The notes under the pieces were generated by a model. That model saw only the letters and a list, made by a program, of their open reading frames with translations, made no database searches and had not been told where the DNA came from. Shown here piece by piece: positions 25,246 to 32,953 of a stretch of DNA of 47,832 bases; positions within the stretch are counted from its first letter, which is position 1; every line of letters begins with the position of its first letter. Location: assembly GCA_937888485.1 (NCBI GenBank), contig CALAQQ010000290.1, positions 1 to 47,832 of the forward strand, given 5' to 3'. The position numbers and the translations under genes are program-made. Source of the DNA: an uncultured Clostridia bacterium (GTDB lineage Bacteria; Bacillota; Clostridia; Oscillospirales; Acutalibacteraceae).

Positions 25246-26457
25246 CTATCCGTAAATTTTGTATTTTCTGATTTGGTTATAAAATACGGCATTTGTGTAG
25301 AAAACACGTTTCGGATTTTTATCTGCCGCATATTTGATGGGGAAGGTCCATCTGCCTTCCTTCATAAGCTTGAGGGCTCTGTTTTTGAGTTCTTCATCGT
25401 GAACATAGTGTTTGATAACATATTTGGGAACAAGTGAGAAAAGATGTTCCTTATCGGCAACAGTATATTCAAGCTCCTTCCCGTAAATGAGGTCATCAAC
25501 AATCCATTTAACGGTGTTGAAACCGCTGGCGGTAACATAGAAGTTGCTTCTGCCGAGGCGGACATTGATTTCGAAAAATTTGAACTTTCCGTCACGGGTA
25601 TCATATTTGATATCGAAATTAGCAAAGCCGACATATCCGATATGCTCAAGGAATTTTGTTGCTGCCGCAACAATCTGGTCGTTGACCTCATTAATGATGA
25701 CAACGGGATTACCGATTGCAGAGGGAGTATGGTCCTCAAGAAGAACATGACCGAGAGATGCAAATTTAACCTTTGAGTTTCTGTCGCAGTAGCAGGTGAG
25801 AACTCTCATATAGGTATCATCACCGGGTATGCAGTCCTGAATGAGGAATTTGTAGTTATAATCAGTCTTTTCAAGCTTTGCGAGCATATCGTCAAGCTCT
25901 TGTCTGGTATTGAATCTGAATACTTTTCGCTTACCGTCAAACTTTGCATAGTGATACATTGCGCTGTTGGCAGGCTTTGCGATGATGGGGTATTCAAAGT
26001 CAAAATCCATGGCGTTTTCTTCGCCGCAGTTATAGACATAGGTGTCGGGATAGTCAATTCCCAACTCCTTGCATATTTCATAGAATTTATCTTTAAGAAC
26101 TATCTTGTTAAGCAAATCCTCATCGATATAAGGAATAACATAATACTCGCTGAGCACCGGCTTGTTTTCTATGAGTATTCTTACATACCAGTCACCGCAG
26201 CCGAGAACGATAAGTTTCTTTTTGCCTTTGAATTCCTTTCCTACTTCGATAAGTGTATTGATAAGGGTCTCTTTATTTTCAAGACCGGGGAAAACACGGT
26301 TTTCGATAATATCGCTGTTTGCAATATACTGGCATTCTTTCATGCTCAGAACAAGCGACTTGATTTTATATTCTTCATGAAAGCTTCTTGCGAGGCTGTA
26401 TGCTGTAAAATCCGCACCGAGGATAACAGGCAGAAATTCACGTTCTTCAAATACCAT
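25246..26457 (-). CDS. ATP-grasp ligase, D-aspartate ligase-like
   Basis: A 403-residue ATP-grasp protein. It opens with FLPVILGADFTAYSLARSF, then has the nucleotide lysine in AKPANS (Lys161), IQDCIPGDD at 207-214, the acidic FDIKYD (Asp282) and the metal-binding EINVR at 296-300. As I remember the enterococcal D-aspartate ligase Aslfm, which adds D-Asp to the stem-peptide lysine, its N-terminal and EIN regions read alike. The racemase gene next door supports that role. Many COG3919 relatives have other or unknown substrates, so the exact reaction is inferred. CGGAG precedes the ATG and a strong promoter lies at 26496-26524. Confidence 0.75.
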   Translation of the reverse strand: MVFEEREFLPVILGADFTAYSLARSFHEEYKIKSLVLSMKECQYIANSDIIENRVFPGLENKETLINTLIEVGKEFKGKKKLIVLGCGDWYVRILIENKPVLSEYYVIPYIDEDLLNKIVLKDKFYEICKELGIDYPDTYVYNCGEENAMDFDFEYPIIAKPANSAMYHYAKFDGKRKVFRFNTRQELDDMLAKLEKTDYNYKFLIQDCIPGDDTYMRVLTCYCDRNSKVKFASLGHVLLEDHTPSAIGNPVVIINEVNDQIVAAATKFLEHIGYVGFANFDIKYDTRDGKFKFFEINVRLGRSNFYVTASGFNTVKWIVDDLIYGKELEYTVADKEHLFSLVPKYVIKHYVHDEELKNRALKLMKEGRWTFPIKYAADKNPKRVFYTNAVFYNQIRKYKIYG

Positions 26458-26495
26458 TTTCTGACACTCCGATAATTTTAAACAAAGTTAAAAAT

Positions 26496-26524
26496 ATTAT
26501 ATTACATATAAAATAAAATTGCAA
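26496..26524 (-). promoter_or_regulatory. sigma-A promoter of the ATP-grasp/racemase/nrdR operon
   Basis: On the minus strand TTGCAA (26524-26519) and a perfect TATAAT (26501-26496) are 17 bases apart, about 38 bases upstream of the ATG at 26457. Confidence 0.8.
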
Positions 26525-26553
26525 GCACTTTGAACAAAATTATATACTGCTTT

Positions 26554-27327
26554 TTATAAATTTTGCATATACGACAGAGAAGCCTGCAAATCGTCAACAT
26601 TGCCGAAATTTTCGCGGTAAAGCTCAATGATATAATCCCCTTTGTATCCCGCGGAATTCATAATTTCCATAAGCTTTCGGAAATCGAAATTACCTTTGCC
26701 GGGAGGTATACAATCCGAGGTGTTTGTATGGTCGCTGATATGGATATGAACAATATCGTTTTTGAATTTTTCTGCAAATTCAATCGGCGAAAAACCTGCA
26801 CGCACGGCTTGCTTCACATCAAAAACGAGATTGAAATCATCACCGAGAAAAGCCTTCATTTTCTTTGCAAAATCAGGACTTTCGCAAAGATGTCTGTTAA
26901 CATTTTCGTGGCATACTTTTATGCCCGATTTTTTGCCTTCTTCGACGAGCTTTGCGAATCTGTCAAGGTATTCGGCATCGCTGATTTTAGCACCTGTAAG
27001 TGCACCGTGAATAATTGAAAAACTTGCTCCGAGTGCGGCTGTAACCTCAAAATTCCGTTTATAAAATTCGAGCATATCATCGAATCTTCTCTGATACGCA
27101 CTGAAAAGCATATAGGTTTCCGCAAATGATGAAAACGGATGTACGGCAGAAATTTTCATGCCGTATTCATCGCGGATTCTTATGAGAATTTTTGCAAATT
27201 GGAGCGTTGTTTCACTCGGAGAATTGAGAAAAACTTCGCACGAATCAACACCGATTTTTCCAAGTGTGTCAAGGGATTTTTCGGTTTCAAGAGGATAAAG
27301 ACATGATGTTGAAATTCCGATTGCCAT
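26554..27327 (-). CDS. xylose-isomerase-like TIM barrel (sugar-phosphate isomerase/epimerase family)
   Basis: This 257-residue protein has the AP-endonuclease-2/xylose-isomerase-like barrel: GISTSCLYP at the start, HGALTG, a metal site in CHENVN, VFDVKQA, and HISDHTNTSDCIPPGKG followed by FIIELYRE-like IIELYREN. Members isomerise or epimerise sugars, inositols or hydroxypyruvate-type compounds; the substrate is unknown. The start is ATG 27327 with AAGGAA upstream; the longer frame from 27396 overlaps the divergent promoter. It is divergent from the small membrane protein gene and close to the Gfo/Idh/MocA operon, which may be related. Confidence 0.85.
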   Translation of the reverse strand: MAIGISTSCLYPLETEKSLDTLGKIGVDSCEVFLNSPSETTLQFAKILIRIRDEYGMKISAVHPFSSFAETYMLFSAYQRRFDDMLEFYKRNFEVTAALGASFSIIHGALTGAKISDAEYLDRFAKLVEEGKKSGIKVCHENVNRHLCESPDFAKKMKAFLGDDFNLVFDVKQAVRAGFSPIEFAEKFKNDIVHIHISDHTNTSDCIPPGKGNFDFRKLMEIMNSAGYKGDYIIELYRENFGNVDDLQASLSYMQNL

Positions 27328-27359
27328 CTTATCATTCCTTAAATGGTAATATTTTTGAT

Positions 27360-27388
27360 TTGAATATTCCTTGTTTGTCATATATAAT
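27360..27388 (+). promoter_or_regulatory. sigma-A promoter for the small membrane protein gene
   Basis: TTGAAT at 27360-27365 and TATAAT at 27383-27388 are separated by 17 bases, directly before the ribosome site of the gene at 27409. Confidence 0.8.
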
Positions 27389-27408
27389 TTTTGCATAAGG
27401 AGGTCGCT

Positions 27409-27660
27409 ATGAAAAAATTATTGAAAAATGCAGACCGTAATACAAAAATAATGCTTATTGTCGGCTGGACAATTATTGCCGTTATGCTTGCCGTATCAAC
27501 TGTGTTTTACATAGGTGCCGGGAAGCTTTTTGACTATTATTCCGCAGTGGCTATCAGTGAAAAACTTCTCACAGCCGTAAGACCTGTTTCAGTGGGAGTT
27601 TTTGCCGTTTCAACAGGTGTGGAATATTACTCTAAAGTAAAAAAGAGTTCTTCTGAATGA
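27409..27660 (+). CDS. small membrane protein of unknown function
   Basis: An 83-residue protein with a basic N-terminus, one clear membrane helix (about residues 14-35) and a second weaker hydrophobic stretch (about 55-70), ending in a Lys/Ser-rich tail. I do not recognise it. The gene is credible because a strong promoter, an AAGGAGG site five bases from ATG 27409 and a terminator at 27697-27730 bracket it. Confidence 0.75.
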   Translation: MKKLLKNADRNTKIMLIVGWTIIAVMLAVSTVFYIGAGKLFDYYSAVAISEKLLTAVRPVSVGVFAVSTGVEYYSKVKKSSSE

Positions 27661-27696
27661 ATTATATCACATTTTGATTAAAAATAAAATGAATTG

Positions 27697-27730
27697 GTCG
27701 GGAAAAGATGAAATTTTTCTCGACTTTTTT
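27697..27730 (+). terminator. terminator after the small membrane protein gene
   Basis: The stem GTCGGGAAAA with TTTTCTCGAC (one G-U pair) is followed by six T residues. Confidence 0.75.
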
Positions 27731-27791
27731 ATTTTAGTGTGTTACTATATAAAATATATTACATATTTTTGTATGTATAGGAGGAATAAAA

Positions 27792-28781
27792 ATGCTCAGA
27801 ATTGCTATGCTTTCAAAGTGGCATGTTCATGCAGACGGATATGCCCGTGATTTTATTAAAACCGAAAAAGCCGAAATAGTTGCTGTATGGGACGAAAATC
27901 CTGAAAGAGGTATGCCCTGGGCAGAAAAGCTCGGCTGTGATTTCGAACCCGACCTTGATACCCTTCTTGCAAGAGAAGATGTTGATGCTGTTTGCTGCTG
28001 TACTCCCACAACGATGCACAGGGATGTGCTTATCAAAGCGGCAAAAGCGGGAAAGCATATTTTTACCGAAAAAACTCTTGCATGCACTGTTGAAGAATGC
28101 CGTGAAATCGAAAAGGCAATTGAGGAAAACGGTGTTACATTCACGATATCATTCCCACATAAGGCATGGAGTGCCGTTAAATTTGCGAAAGAGCATATCG
28201 AAAACGGTGATTTCGGCAGAGTTACGAATGTCAGAATCCGCAATGCACATAACGGTGTAAGCGGTAAATGGCTTCCCGAATATTGGTTTGTCAAGGAAGA
28301 CTGTGCGGGCGGTGCGATGATGGACCTCGGTTGCCATCCCATGTATCTCCTTGCATATCTTTGCGGCAAGCCCAAAAAGATAACGGGTATTGCAAATTCC
28401 GTTCTCGGAACTCCCGTTGACGAAAATGCAGTTTCGGTTATTGAGTTTGAAAACGGTATTATCGGTGTTTCTGAAACGTCGTTCCTCGCTTTCTCATCGC
28501 CCTATACAATTGAGGTTCACGGCACGGAAGGCATTTTCCTCTGGAGAGGTGCGGATGATGTCAAATATAAGACAATGCAGACAGCAAAGCTCAACAGAGG
28601 CTTCATAACTCCCGATGTTCTTCCCGAACAGGGTGAACATCCCATTTCTGTTTTTGTTGATGCTTGTATCAATGGCACAGGAACTCCAGAAGGCATGGGA
28701 ACAAAGGAAGCGATTGAGCTTGCAGAGCTTCTTGAAAGCTCGTATATCGCATATGAAACGGGCAAAACCGTTGAAATATAA
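27792..28781 (+). CDS. Gfo/Idh/MocA-family oxidoreductase
   Basis: A 329-residue NAD(P)-dependent sugar or inositol-type dehydrogenase. The N-terminal Rossmann half ends in the family signature, here FTEKTLA with Lys94 in place of the usual EKP, and the C-terminal half has GGAMMDLGCHP, which carries the catalytic Asp and His. TAGGAGG precedes the ATG. It is followed after 12 bases by a PHP phosphoesterase and then by a GPH sugar symporter, so it probably belongs to uptake and catabolism of a specific sugar or glycoside. Confidence 0.88.
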   Translation: MLRIAMLSKWHVHADGYARDFIKTEKAEIVAVWDENPERGMPWAEKLGCDFEPDLDTLLAREDVDAVCCCTPTTMHRDVLIKAAKAGKHIFTEKTLACTVEECREIEKAIEENGVTFTISFPHKAWSAVKFAKEHIENGDFGRVTNVRIRNAHNGVSGKWLPEYWFVKEDCAGGAMMDLGCHPMYLLAYLCGKPKKITGIANSVLGTPVDENAVSVIEFENGIIGVSETSFLAFSSPYTIEVHGTEGIFLWRGADDVKYKTMQTAKLNRGFITPDVLPEQGEHPISVFVDACINGTGTPEGMGTKEAIELAELLESSYIAYETGKTVEI

Positions 28782-28793
28782 GGAGAGTTAAAG

Positions 28794-30167
28794 ATGAAAA
28801 CAGAACTTCATTATTATGATATTTTCCCGAAGGTTTTTCCTGCAGGAAAAGAAGTTGAAATAACAATTAAGCCTCTCGGATATCATGCGGATTTTAAAAA
28901 TCCCGAAAACATCTATCTTGCCGTTTACGGTCTTGAAGACGGAAATCCCCGTGATTATCCGTACAGAGAGAACGGAAAAACAGTTGATTTTACATATGAC
29001 GGAGTTATTAAATTCAAATATGAATTTCCTTATGAACAGGAATATTTTATCCGTATTTTCGAAAAAGACACAAATAAAAGACTTCTTCAGCTGAGTGTTT
29101 ATGCCCTTGCGCAAGACCTTTGCGGAAGATATCCTCTCATCGGTGATTTGCATATGCATACCTGCCGTTCTGACGGCAGACAGGCTCCTGCAATCGTCAG
29201 TGCAAACTACAGAAAACACGGCTATGATTTTTTTGCAATTACTGACCATAACCGTTATTATCCCTCACTCGAGGCTATTGAAACCTATAAGGATGTTCCT
29301 ATTGAGTTCAACATCATTCCCGGTGAAGAAGTTCATCTTCCCGATGTTGCTCCTGACCATATCAACGATGTTCACATCGTAAACTTCGGCGGCAAATATT
29401 CTGTAAACGCAATTCTTAAGGATGAGCATACCGAAGAGTTCGGCAACGATATCGAAAAACGCCGTATCGACGGCTTCCCTTGCCCCGATCAGATTGATGA
29501 AGACAGCTACAGAGCAGAGGTTGATGCACTTATTCCGACTCTTAATATTCCCGAAGGAATAGAACCTTTCTCATATGCAAGCTGTGTCTGGGTATTCAAT
29601 CATATCAGAAAAGCCGAGGGTCTTGGAATTTTCTGCCATCCCTACTGGATTTCGAATGTTTATCAGGTTCCCGAAACCTTTACCGACTACATGCTCAAAA
29701 CACATCCGTTTGATGCATTTGAAGTTCTCGGTGGCGAAAGCTATTATGAACAGAACGGCTTGCAGACTCATAAGTATTATGAAGTTCTTGCTAAGGGATA
29801 TGATAAATTCCCCATCGTCGGAAGCACAGACAGCCACAGCTCGGTGAACAACGATAATGCTTATGTAGCTTCAACAATGGTATTTTCACCCGCAAACGAA
29901 AGAGTTGCAATCATTGACTCAATCAAGAAGTTTTATTCAATAGCGATTGACGGAATCAGCAAGGAATACCGCCTTGTAGGTGATTTCAGACTTGCAAAGT
30001 ATGCAAACTTCCTGCTCAAGAATTATTTCCCGCTTCACGATGACCTCTGCTATGAAGAAGGCAGAGCCATGAAGGATTATGCCTGCGGAGTTGAAGGGGC
30101 AAAAGAAACTCTTGAATTTATCAGCGGCAGAGTTCAGAAACAGAGAGAAAAATACTTTGCGTTCTGA
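28794..30167 (+). CDS. PHP-domain phosphoesterase with N-terminal beta domain
   Basis: A 457-residue protein. Residues 1-110 form a beta-rich domain without a recognised motif, opening ELHYYDIFPKVFPAGKEVEI. The PHP domain follows with GDLHMHTCRSDG (His120, His122), AITDHN (Asp151, His152), an EEVH, FCHPYW and GSTDSHS metal site. This is the CehA/McbA-like arrangement of PHP proteins, which act on phosphoesters or other small substrates. No signal peptide is seen. AGGAGAG precedes the ATG. The TGA stop overlaps the first base of the palindromic element at 30167-30440. Confidence 0.82.
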   Translation: MKTELHYYDIFPKVFPAGKEVEITIKPLGYHADFKNPENIYLAVYGLEDGNPRDYPYRENGKTVDFTYDGVIKFKYEFPYEQEYFIRIFEKDTNKRLLQLSVYALAQDLCGRYPLIGDLHMHTCRSDGRQAPAIVSANYRKHGYDFFAITDHNRYYPSLEAIETYKDVPIEFNIIPGEEVHLPDVAPDHINDVHIVNFGGKYSVNAILKDEHTEEFGNDIEKRRIDGFPCPDQIDEDSYRAEVDALIPTLNIPEGIEPFSYASCVWVFNHIRKAEGLGIFCHPYWISNVYQVPETFTDYMLKTHPFDAFEVLGGESYYEQNGLQTHKYYEVLAKGYDKFPIVGSTDSHSSVNNDNAYVASTMVFSPANERVAIIDSIKKFYSIAIDGISKEYRLVGDFRLAKYANFLLKNYFPLHDDLCYEEGRAMKDYACGVEGAKETLEFISGRVQKQREKYFAF

Positions 30168-30440
30168 GGTGAATGGAATAATCCGAACCTGCCCGAAAAC
30201 GAGTCTTTTCGCCGTTTTTCGGAGTTTCGGCATTGAAAGGCGTCAGCCTTCCTGCAACCTCAACAACCAAAAATCGTCTGAAAATCCTTCGCTTTCGGGT
30301 CGAAGAATTTTCACGGAGAGGGTTTTTAGGTCAACCAAGGCATAAAAGCAGCAAATCCTATCCGGATTTGTGAGTGTTTTAACGATGAATGAACGGAAAT
30401 CAGCCTGTGAAAATCACGGTTCAGATTATTCCGTTCACCT
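30167..30440 (+). repeat. 274-bp palindromic, highly foldable element between operon genes
   Basis: The ends are imperfect 23-base inverted repeats (30167-30189 against 30418-30440; 21 of 23 match, one difference keeps a G-U pair). Inside are further hairpins: 30193-30200 with 30214-30222, 30237-30241 with 30246-30250 (GTCA loop), 30279-30291 with 30301-30313 (12 of 13 pair), and 30352-30358 with 30364-30370. No credible gene lies inside and no target-site duplication is obvious. It may be a MITE-like insertion or a structured RNA controlling the GPH symporter gene, whose ribosome site begins six bases after it. This entry describes the whole gene-free gap 30168-30458. Confidence 0.7.
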
Positions 30441-30458
30441 AAAAAAGGAGGTAATGTT

Positions 30459-31937
30459 GTGGCAAAACAGCGTTCACTTGATGCCGAGTTTGTCCATCCC
30501 AACAAGATTGGGATGAAAGACTGTTTCGGATATGCATTCGGCGATGCGGCAAATTTATTTGTACTTACATATGTTTCATCTTATCTCAAGGTGTTCTTTA
30601 CCGACATTCTCAAGGTTGCAGAAAGCAAAATAACAACTCTTCTGCTTATCGCAAGACTCTGGGATGCAATCAATGACCCCCTGTGGGGAAATCTTATTGC
30701 AAAGAAAAGACCGAACAAAGACGGAAAATACAGACCCTTTATCAAATGGTTTGCTATTCCTCTCGGAATAATGGCAGCACTTTGCTTTGTGAATTTCAGA
30801 GCGTTCACAAACAACGAAATGATAGTTGTTGCACTTATGTATATTACATATATCGGTTTCGGTATGATGTACACAACAATCAATATTCCGTACGGTTCGC
30901 TTGCTTCTGTTATTACCGATGACCCTGAAGGCAGAACTCTTCTTTCAACCTTCCGTTCTATCGGTGCAGGTCTCGGCGGTGCGATTCCTCTGCTTATCGG
31001 TCCTATGATTATCTATACCGTTACAGGCACAAACAGTCTTGGAAATCCTGTTAAGGCTGCCGATGCAAACGGAATGCTTACTTTCGGTATAATTATGGGT
31101 GCTCTCTCCATAATTTTCTATTTCCTTTGCTTCAAAACAACCAAGGAAAGAGTCGCTTCCGAAGAAGAACCTCAGGTTGATATCAAGGGAATGTATAAGG
31201 GAATGCTTAAGAGCAGACCGTTTATCGTTGCTTGCCTTTCAGGTATTCTTATCAGCGGTCAGCTTCAGTTTGCATCTCTTAACCAGTATCTTTATAAGAA
31301 CTATTTTGAAAATACAGACCTTTCAATTATCGGTACAATTGCAAACTATCTTCCCATGGCGGTTATGATTTTCTTCATGCCCAAGCTTGTTAAGAAATTT
31401 GGTAAGCAGGAACTTTGCAGTGTCGGTACATTCTTCTCAGCTGTTGCATCGGTTCTTATGTTCTTTATCGTTCCTCATTGTGCAAGAACAGGCAGTGCAC
31501 CCGTTGTGTTTATGCTCTTTACATTCGTTATCGGCTTCGGTTATTCATTCGTCAGTATCACAAACTGGGCGATTATCACCGATGTTATCGATTATCAGGA
31601 ATATAAAACAGGCATCAGAAGTGAAAGCGCTGTTTATGCGGTTTATACCTTCTGCCGCAACCTCGGTCAGACAATTGCTGATGTCGGCGGAATGAAGCTT
31701 CTCAGCAGTGTTGCAGGCTATGACGGTGCAGTTCACGGTTCAGCAGGTTATGTTGACGGTGTAGGCGAAGGAATTCTTTTTGTTTGCACAGTTATTCCCG
31801 CTGTTGTTTATACTCTCGTGTTCATACTCTTCAAATTCGGTTATCCTCTTAATAAGTCAAGACTTGAAACAATGTATTCTGAACTCAGTGCAAGAAGAGG
31901 CACTGGCGAAGAAAACCTCGAAAGAACTCCTTCATAA
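30459..31937 (+). CDS. GPH-family sugar:cation symporter
   Basis: This 492-residue, twelve-helix transporter belongs to the glycoside-pentoside-hexuronide symporters (MelB/YicJ group). It has the early GYAFGDAANLF segment and the cation-site signature WDAINDPLWG near residues 68-77. Members import glycosides or uronides with Na+ or H+. The GTG start at 30459 follows AAAGGAGG by seven bases. It is the third gene after the oxidoreductase and PHP genes and is separated from them only by the palindromic element. A terminator follows. Confidence 0.9.
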   Translation: MAKQRSLDAEFVHPNKIGMKDCFGYAFGDAANLFVLTYVSSYLKVFFTDILKVAESKITTLLLIARLWDAINDPLWGNLIAKKRPNKDGKYRPFIKWFAIPLGIMAALCFVNFRAFTNNEMIVVALMYITYIGFGMMYTTINIPYGSLASVITDDPEGRTLLSTFRSIGAGLGGAIPLLIGPMIIYTVTGTNSLGNPVKAADANGMLTFGIIMGALSIIFYFLCFKTTKERVASEEEPQVDIKGMYKGMLKSRPFIVACLSGILISGQLQFASLNQYLYKNYFENTDLSIIGTIANYLPMAVMIFFMPKLVKKFGKQELCSVGTFFSAVASVLMFFIVPHCARTGSAPVVFMLFTFVIGFGYSFVSITNWAIITDVIDYQEYKTGIRSESAVYAVYTFCRNLGQTIADVGGMKLLSSVAGYDGAVHGSAGYVDGVGEGILFVCTVIPAVVYTLVFILFKFGYPLNKSRLETMYSELSARRGTGEENLERTPS

Positions 31938-31942
31938 AAAGT

Positions 31943-31973
31943 TAAGCGGCTGCAAATTGCAACCGCTTTTTTT
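31943..31973 (+). terminator. intrinsic terminator after the GPH symporter gene
   Basis: The stem AGCGG-TGCA (one C-A mismatch) with a 3-base loop is followed by seven T residues. Confidence 0.82.
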
Positions 31974-32708
31974 CTATTTTGTTGTGACTTCCGCTTCTTT
32001 CATTAAATCTCCGACTTTCACAAAACTCAATCGTTCAAGTGCTTCTTTCACTTCTTTGAATTTAAAGTTTTCGGATGCAAAGAAACTGAAAACCATACAT
32101 CGGTCGTCTGTTTTGTAATACACCTCATAATCAATCGCGAAATTATGAATCAAAGAGCTGTTTTTAATTTTGCATACCGTCATATTCTGACCGTTCACAT
32201 TGATATCGTAGCTGTAAGAAACAGTGTTGTTGTCTTTGAAATCATGTCCGTCAAAGTATTTGCTTTTTTGTGTGTATGAGGTTATAAAGATATATGAATT
32301 GCATTCCTCGGTACCGATAAAAATGCTCTGATAAACATCGTGTGTGTCATCGTGAAAAGTTATATCGGGAATTATACCGTCTTTCCTGTAATAATCGCGG
32401 ACAATAACGGCCGACTCCATTTCTTTTATGAATTCAGCGGCTTGTTCCTTGGTATAATATAATAGTTCGCCTTCCTTCTTTGAAGGGGAAGAAACAATAT
32501 AATCCATGATGAAATCATAACTATTGTTATAATCGGAATAAACGGCTTTTTTTATTCTGTTAAGCCTTTCGATTGATTCAGATATATCTGAGGGCGGTGG
32601 AATAATACATGTATTGCCCTTTGCCGGAAACAATAAATTATTTTTTTTGGAACAAGAAGGTGAAAGCAAAAGCAGAACAATAATTATTATTGCAGGTATT
32701 CTTTTTAT
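31974..32708 (-). CDS. putative lipoprotein with no standard start codon
   Basis: The frame encodes up to 244 residues of unknown function. Read from an ATA codon at 32708 it starts KRIPAIIIIVLLLLSPSC, a normal-looking signal peptide with a lipobox-like cysteine at residue 18, and GGGGGAG lies five bases upstream. There is no ATG, GTG or TTG at that place; the first standard start is TTG 32669, which would delete most of the signal peptide. Either ATA/ATT is used, or the start codon was lost recently. The mature part contains no known motif. It is divergent from the DUF1846 gene. Confidence 0.55.
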   Translation of the reverse strand: MKRIPAIIIIVLLLLSPSCSKKNNLLFPAKGNTCIIPPPSDISESIERLNRIKKAVYSDYNNSYDFIMDYIVSSPSKKEGELLYYTKEQAAEFIKEMESAVIVRDYYRKDGIIPDITFHDDTHDVYQSIFIGTEECNSYIFITSYTQKSKYFDGHDFKDNNTVSYSYDINVNGQNMTVCKIKNSSLIHNFAIDYEVYYKTDDRCMVFSFFASENFKFKEVKEALERLSFVKVGDLMKEAEVTTK

Positions 32709-32747
32709 AATTTCTCCCCCCTTGACTTTATAATTTCTCTATTTACA

Positions 32748-32776
32748 ATAATAATGTTAAACAATCATTTTGTCAC
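32748..32776 (-). promoter_or_regulatory. possible promoter for the lipoprotein gene
   Basis: On the minus strand GTGACA (32776-32771) and TATTAT (32753-32748) are separated by 17 bases. Confidence 0.5.
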
Positions 32777-32795
32777 GTAAAAATAATATTTTCCG

Positions 32796-32835
32796 CTTTG
32801 TGCACAAATGACGAATGGATTATTTGTGCACAAAT
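32796..32835. promoter_or_regulatory. two identical palindromic sites, probable regulator operators
   Basis: The perfect palindrome TTTGTGCACAAA occurs at 32797-32808 and again at 32823-32834; the second extends to a perfect 14-base ATTTGTGCACAAAT. Their centres are 26 bases apart, so they face roughly the same or opposite sides of the helix. They lie between the divergent promoters of the lipoprotein and DUF1846 genes, upstream of both -35 boxes. The regulator is not known. Confidence 0.7.
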
Positions 32836-32864
32836 ACAACAAAAATTTTTTGTTTCTTATACTC

Positions 32865-32893
32865 TTGATTTAAACTTGATGCTGATATATAAT
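32865..32893 (+). promoter_or_regulatory. sigma-A promoter for the DUF1846 gene
   Basis: TTGATT at 32865-32870 and TATAAT at 32888-32893 are separated by 17 bases. The same hexamer pair and spacing recur before the DapA-family gene at 36950. Confidence 0.85.
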
Positions 32894-32953
32894 ATATTAG
32901 TTAGTTTTACAAAATCCGCAGTTTGACGGTGTTGCGGTGAAAGGGTGTTGAAA

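Noticed and set aside
30079..30345. Plus-strand frame of 88 codons crossing into the palindromic element
   Set aside because: It overlaps the PHP gene out of frame and then the hairpins of the element, and no ribosome site precedes it.
30167..30440. Insertion sequence with a transposase
   Set aside because: At 274 bp there is no room for a transposase and no frame inside resembles one. Only a MITE-like or RNA explanation remains.
32796..32835. Rex or CcpA binding sites
   Set aside because: The palindrome has neither the spacing of a Rex site nor the CG core of a cre site, so no regulator is named.
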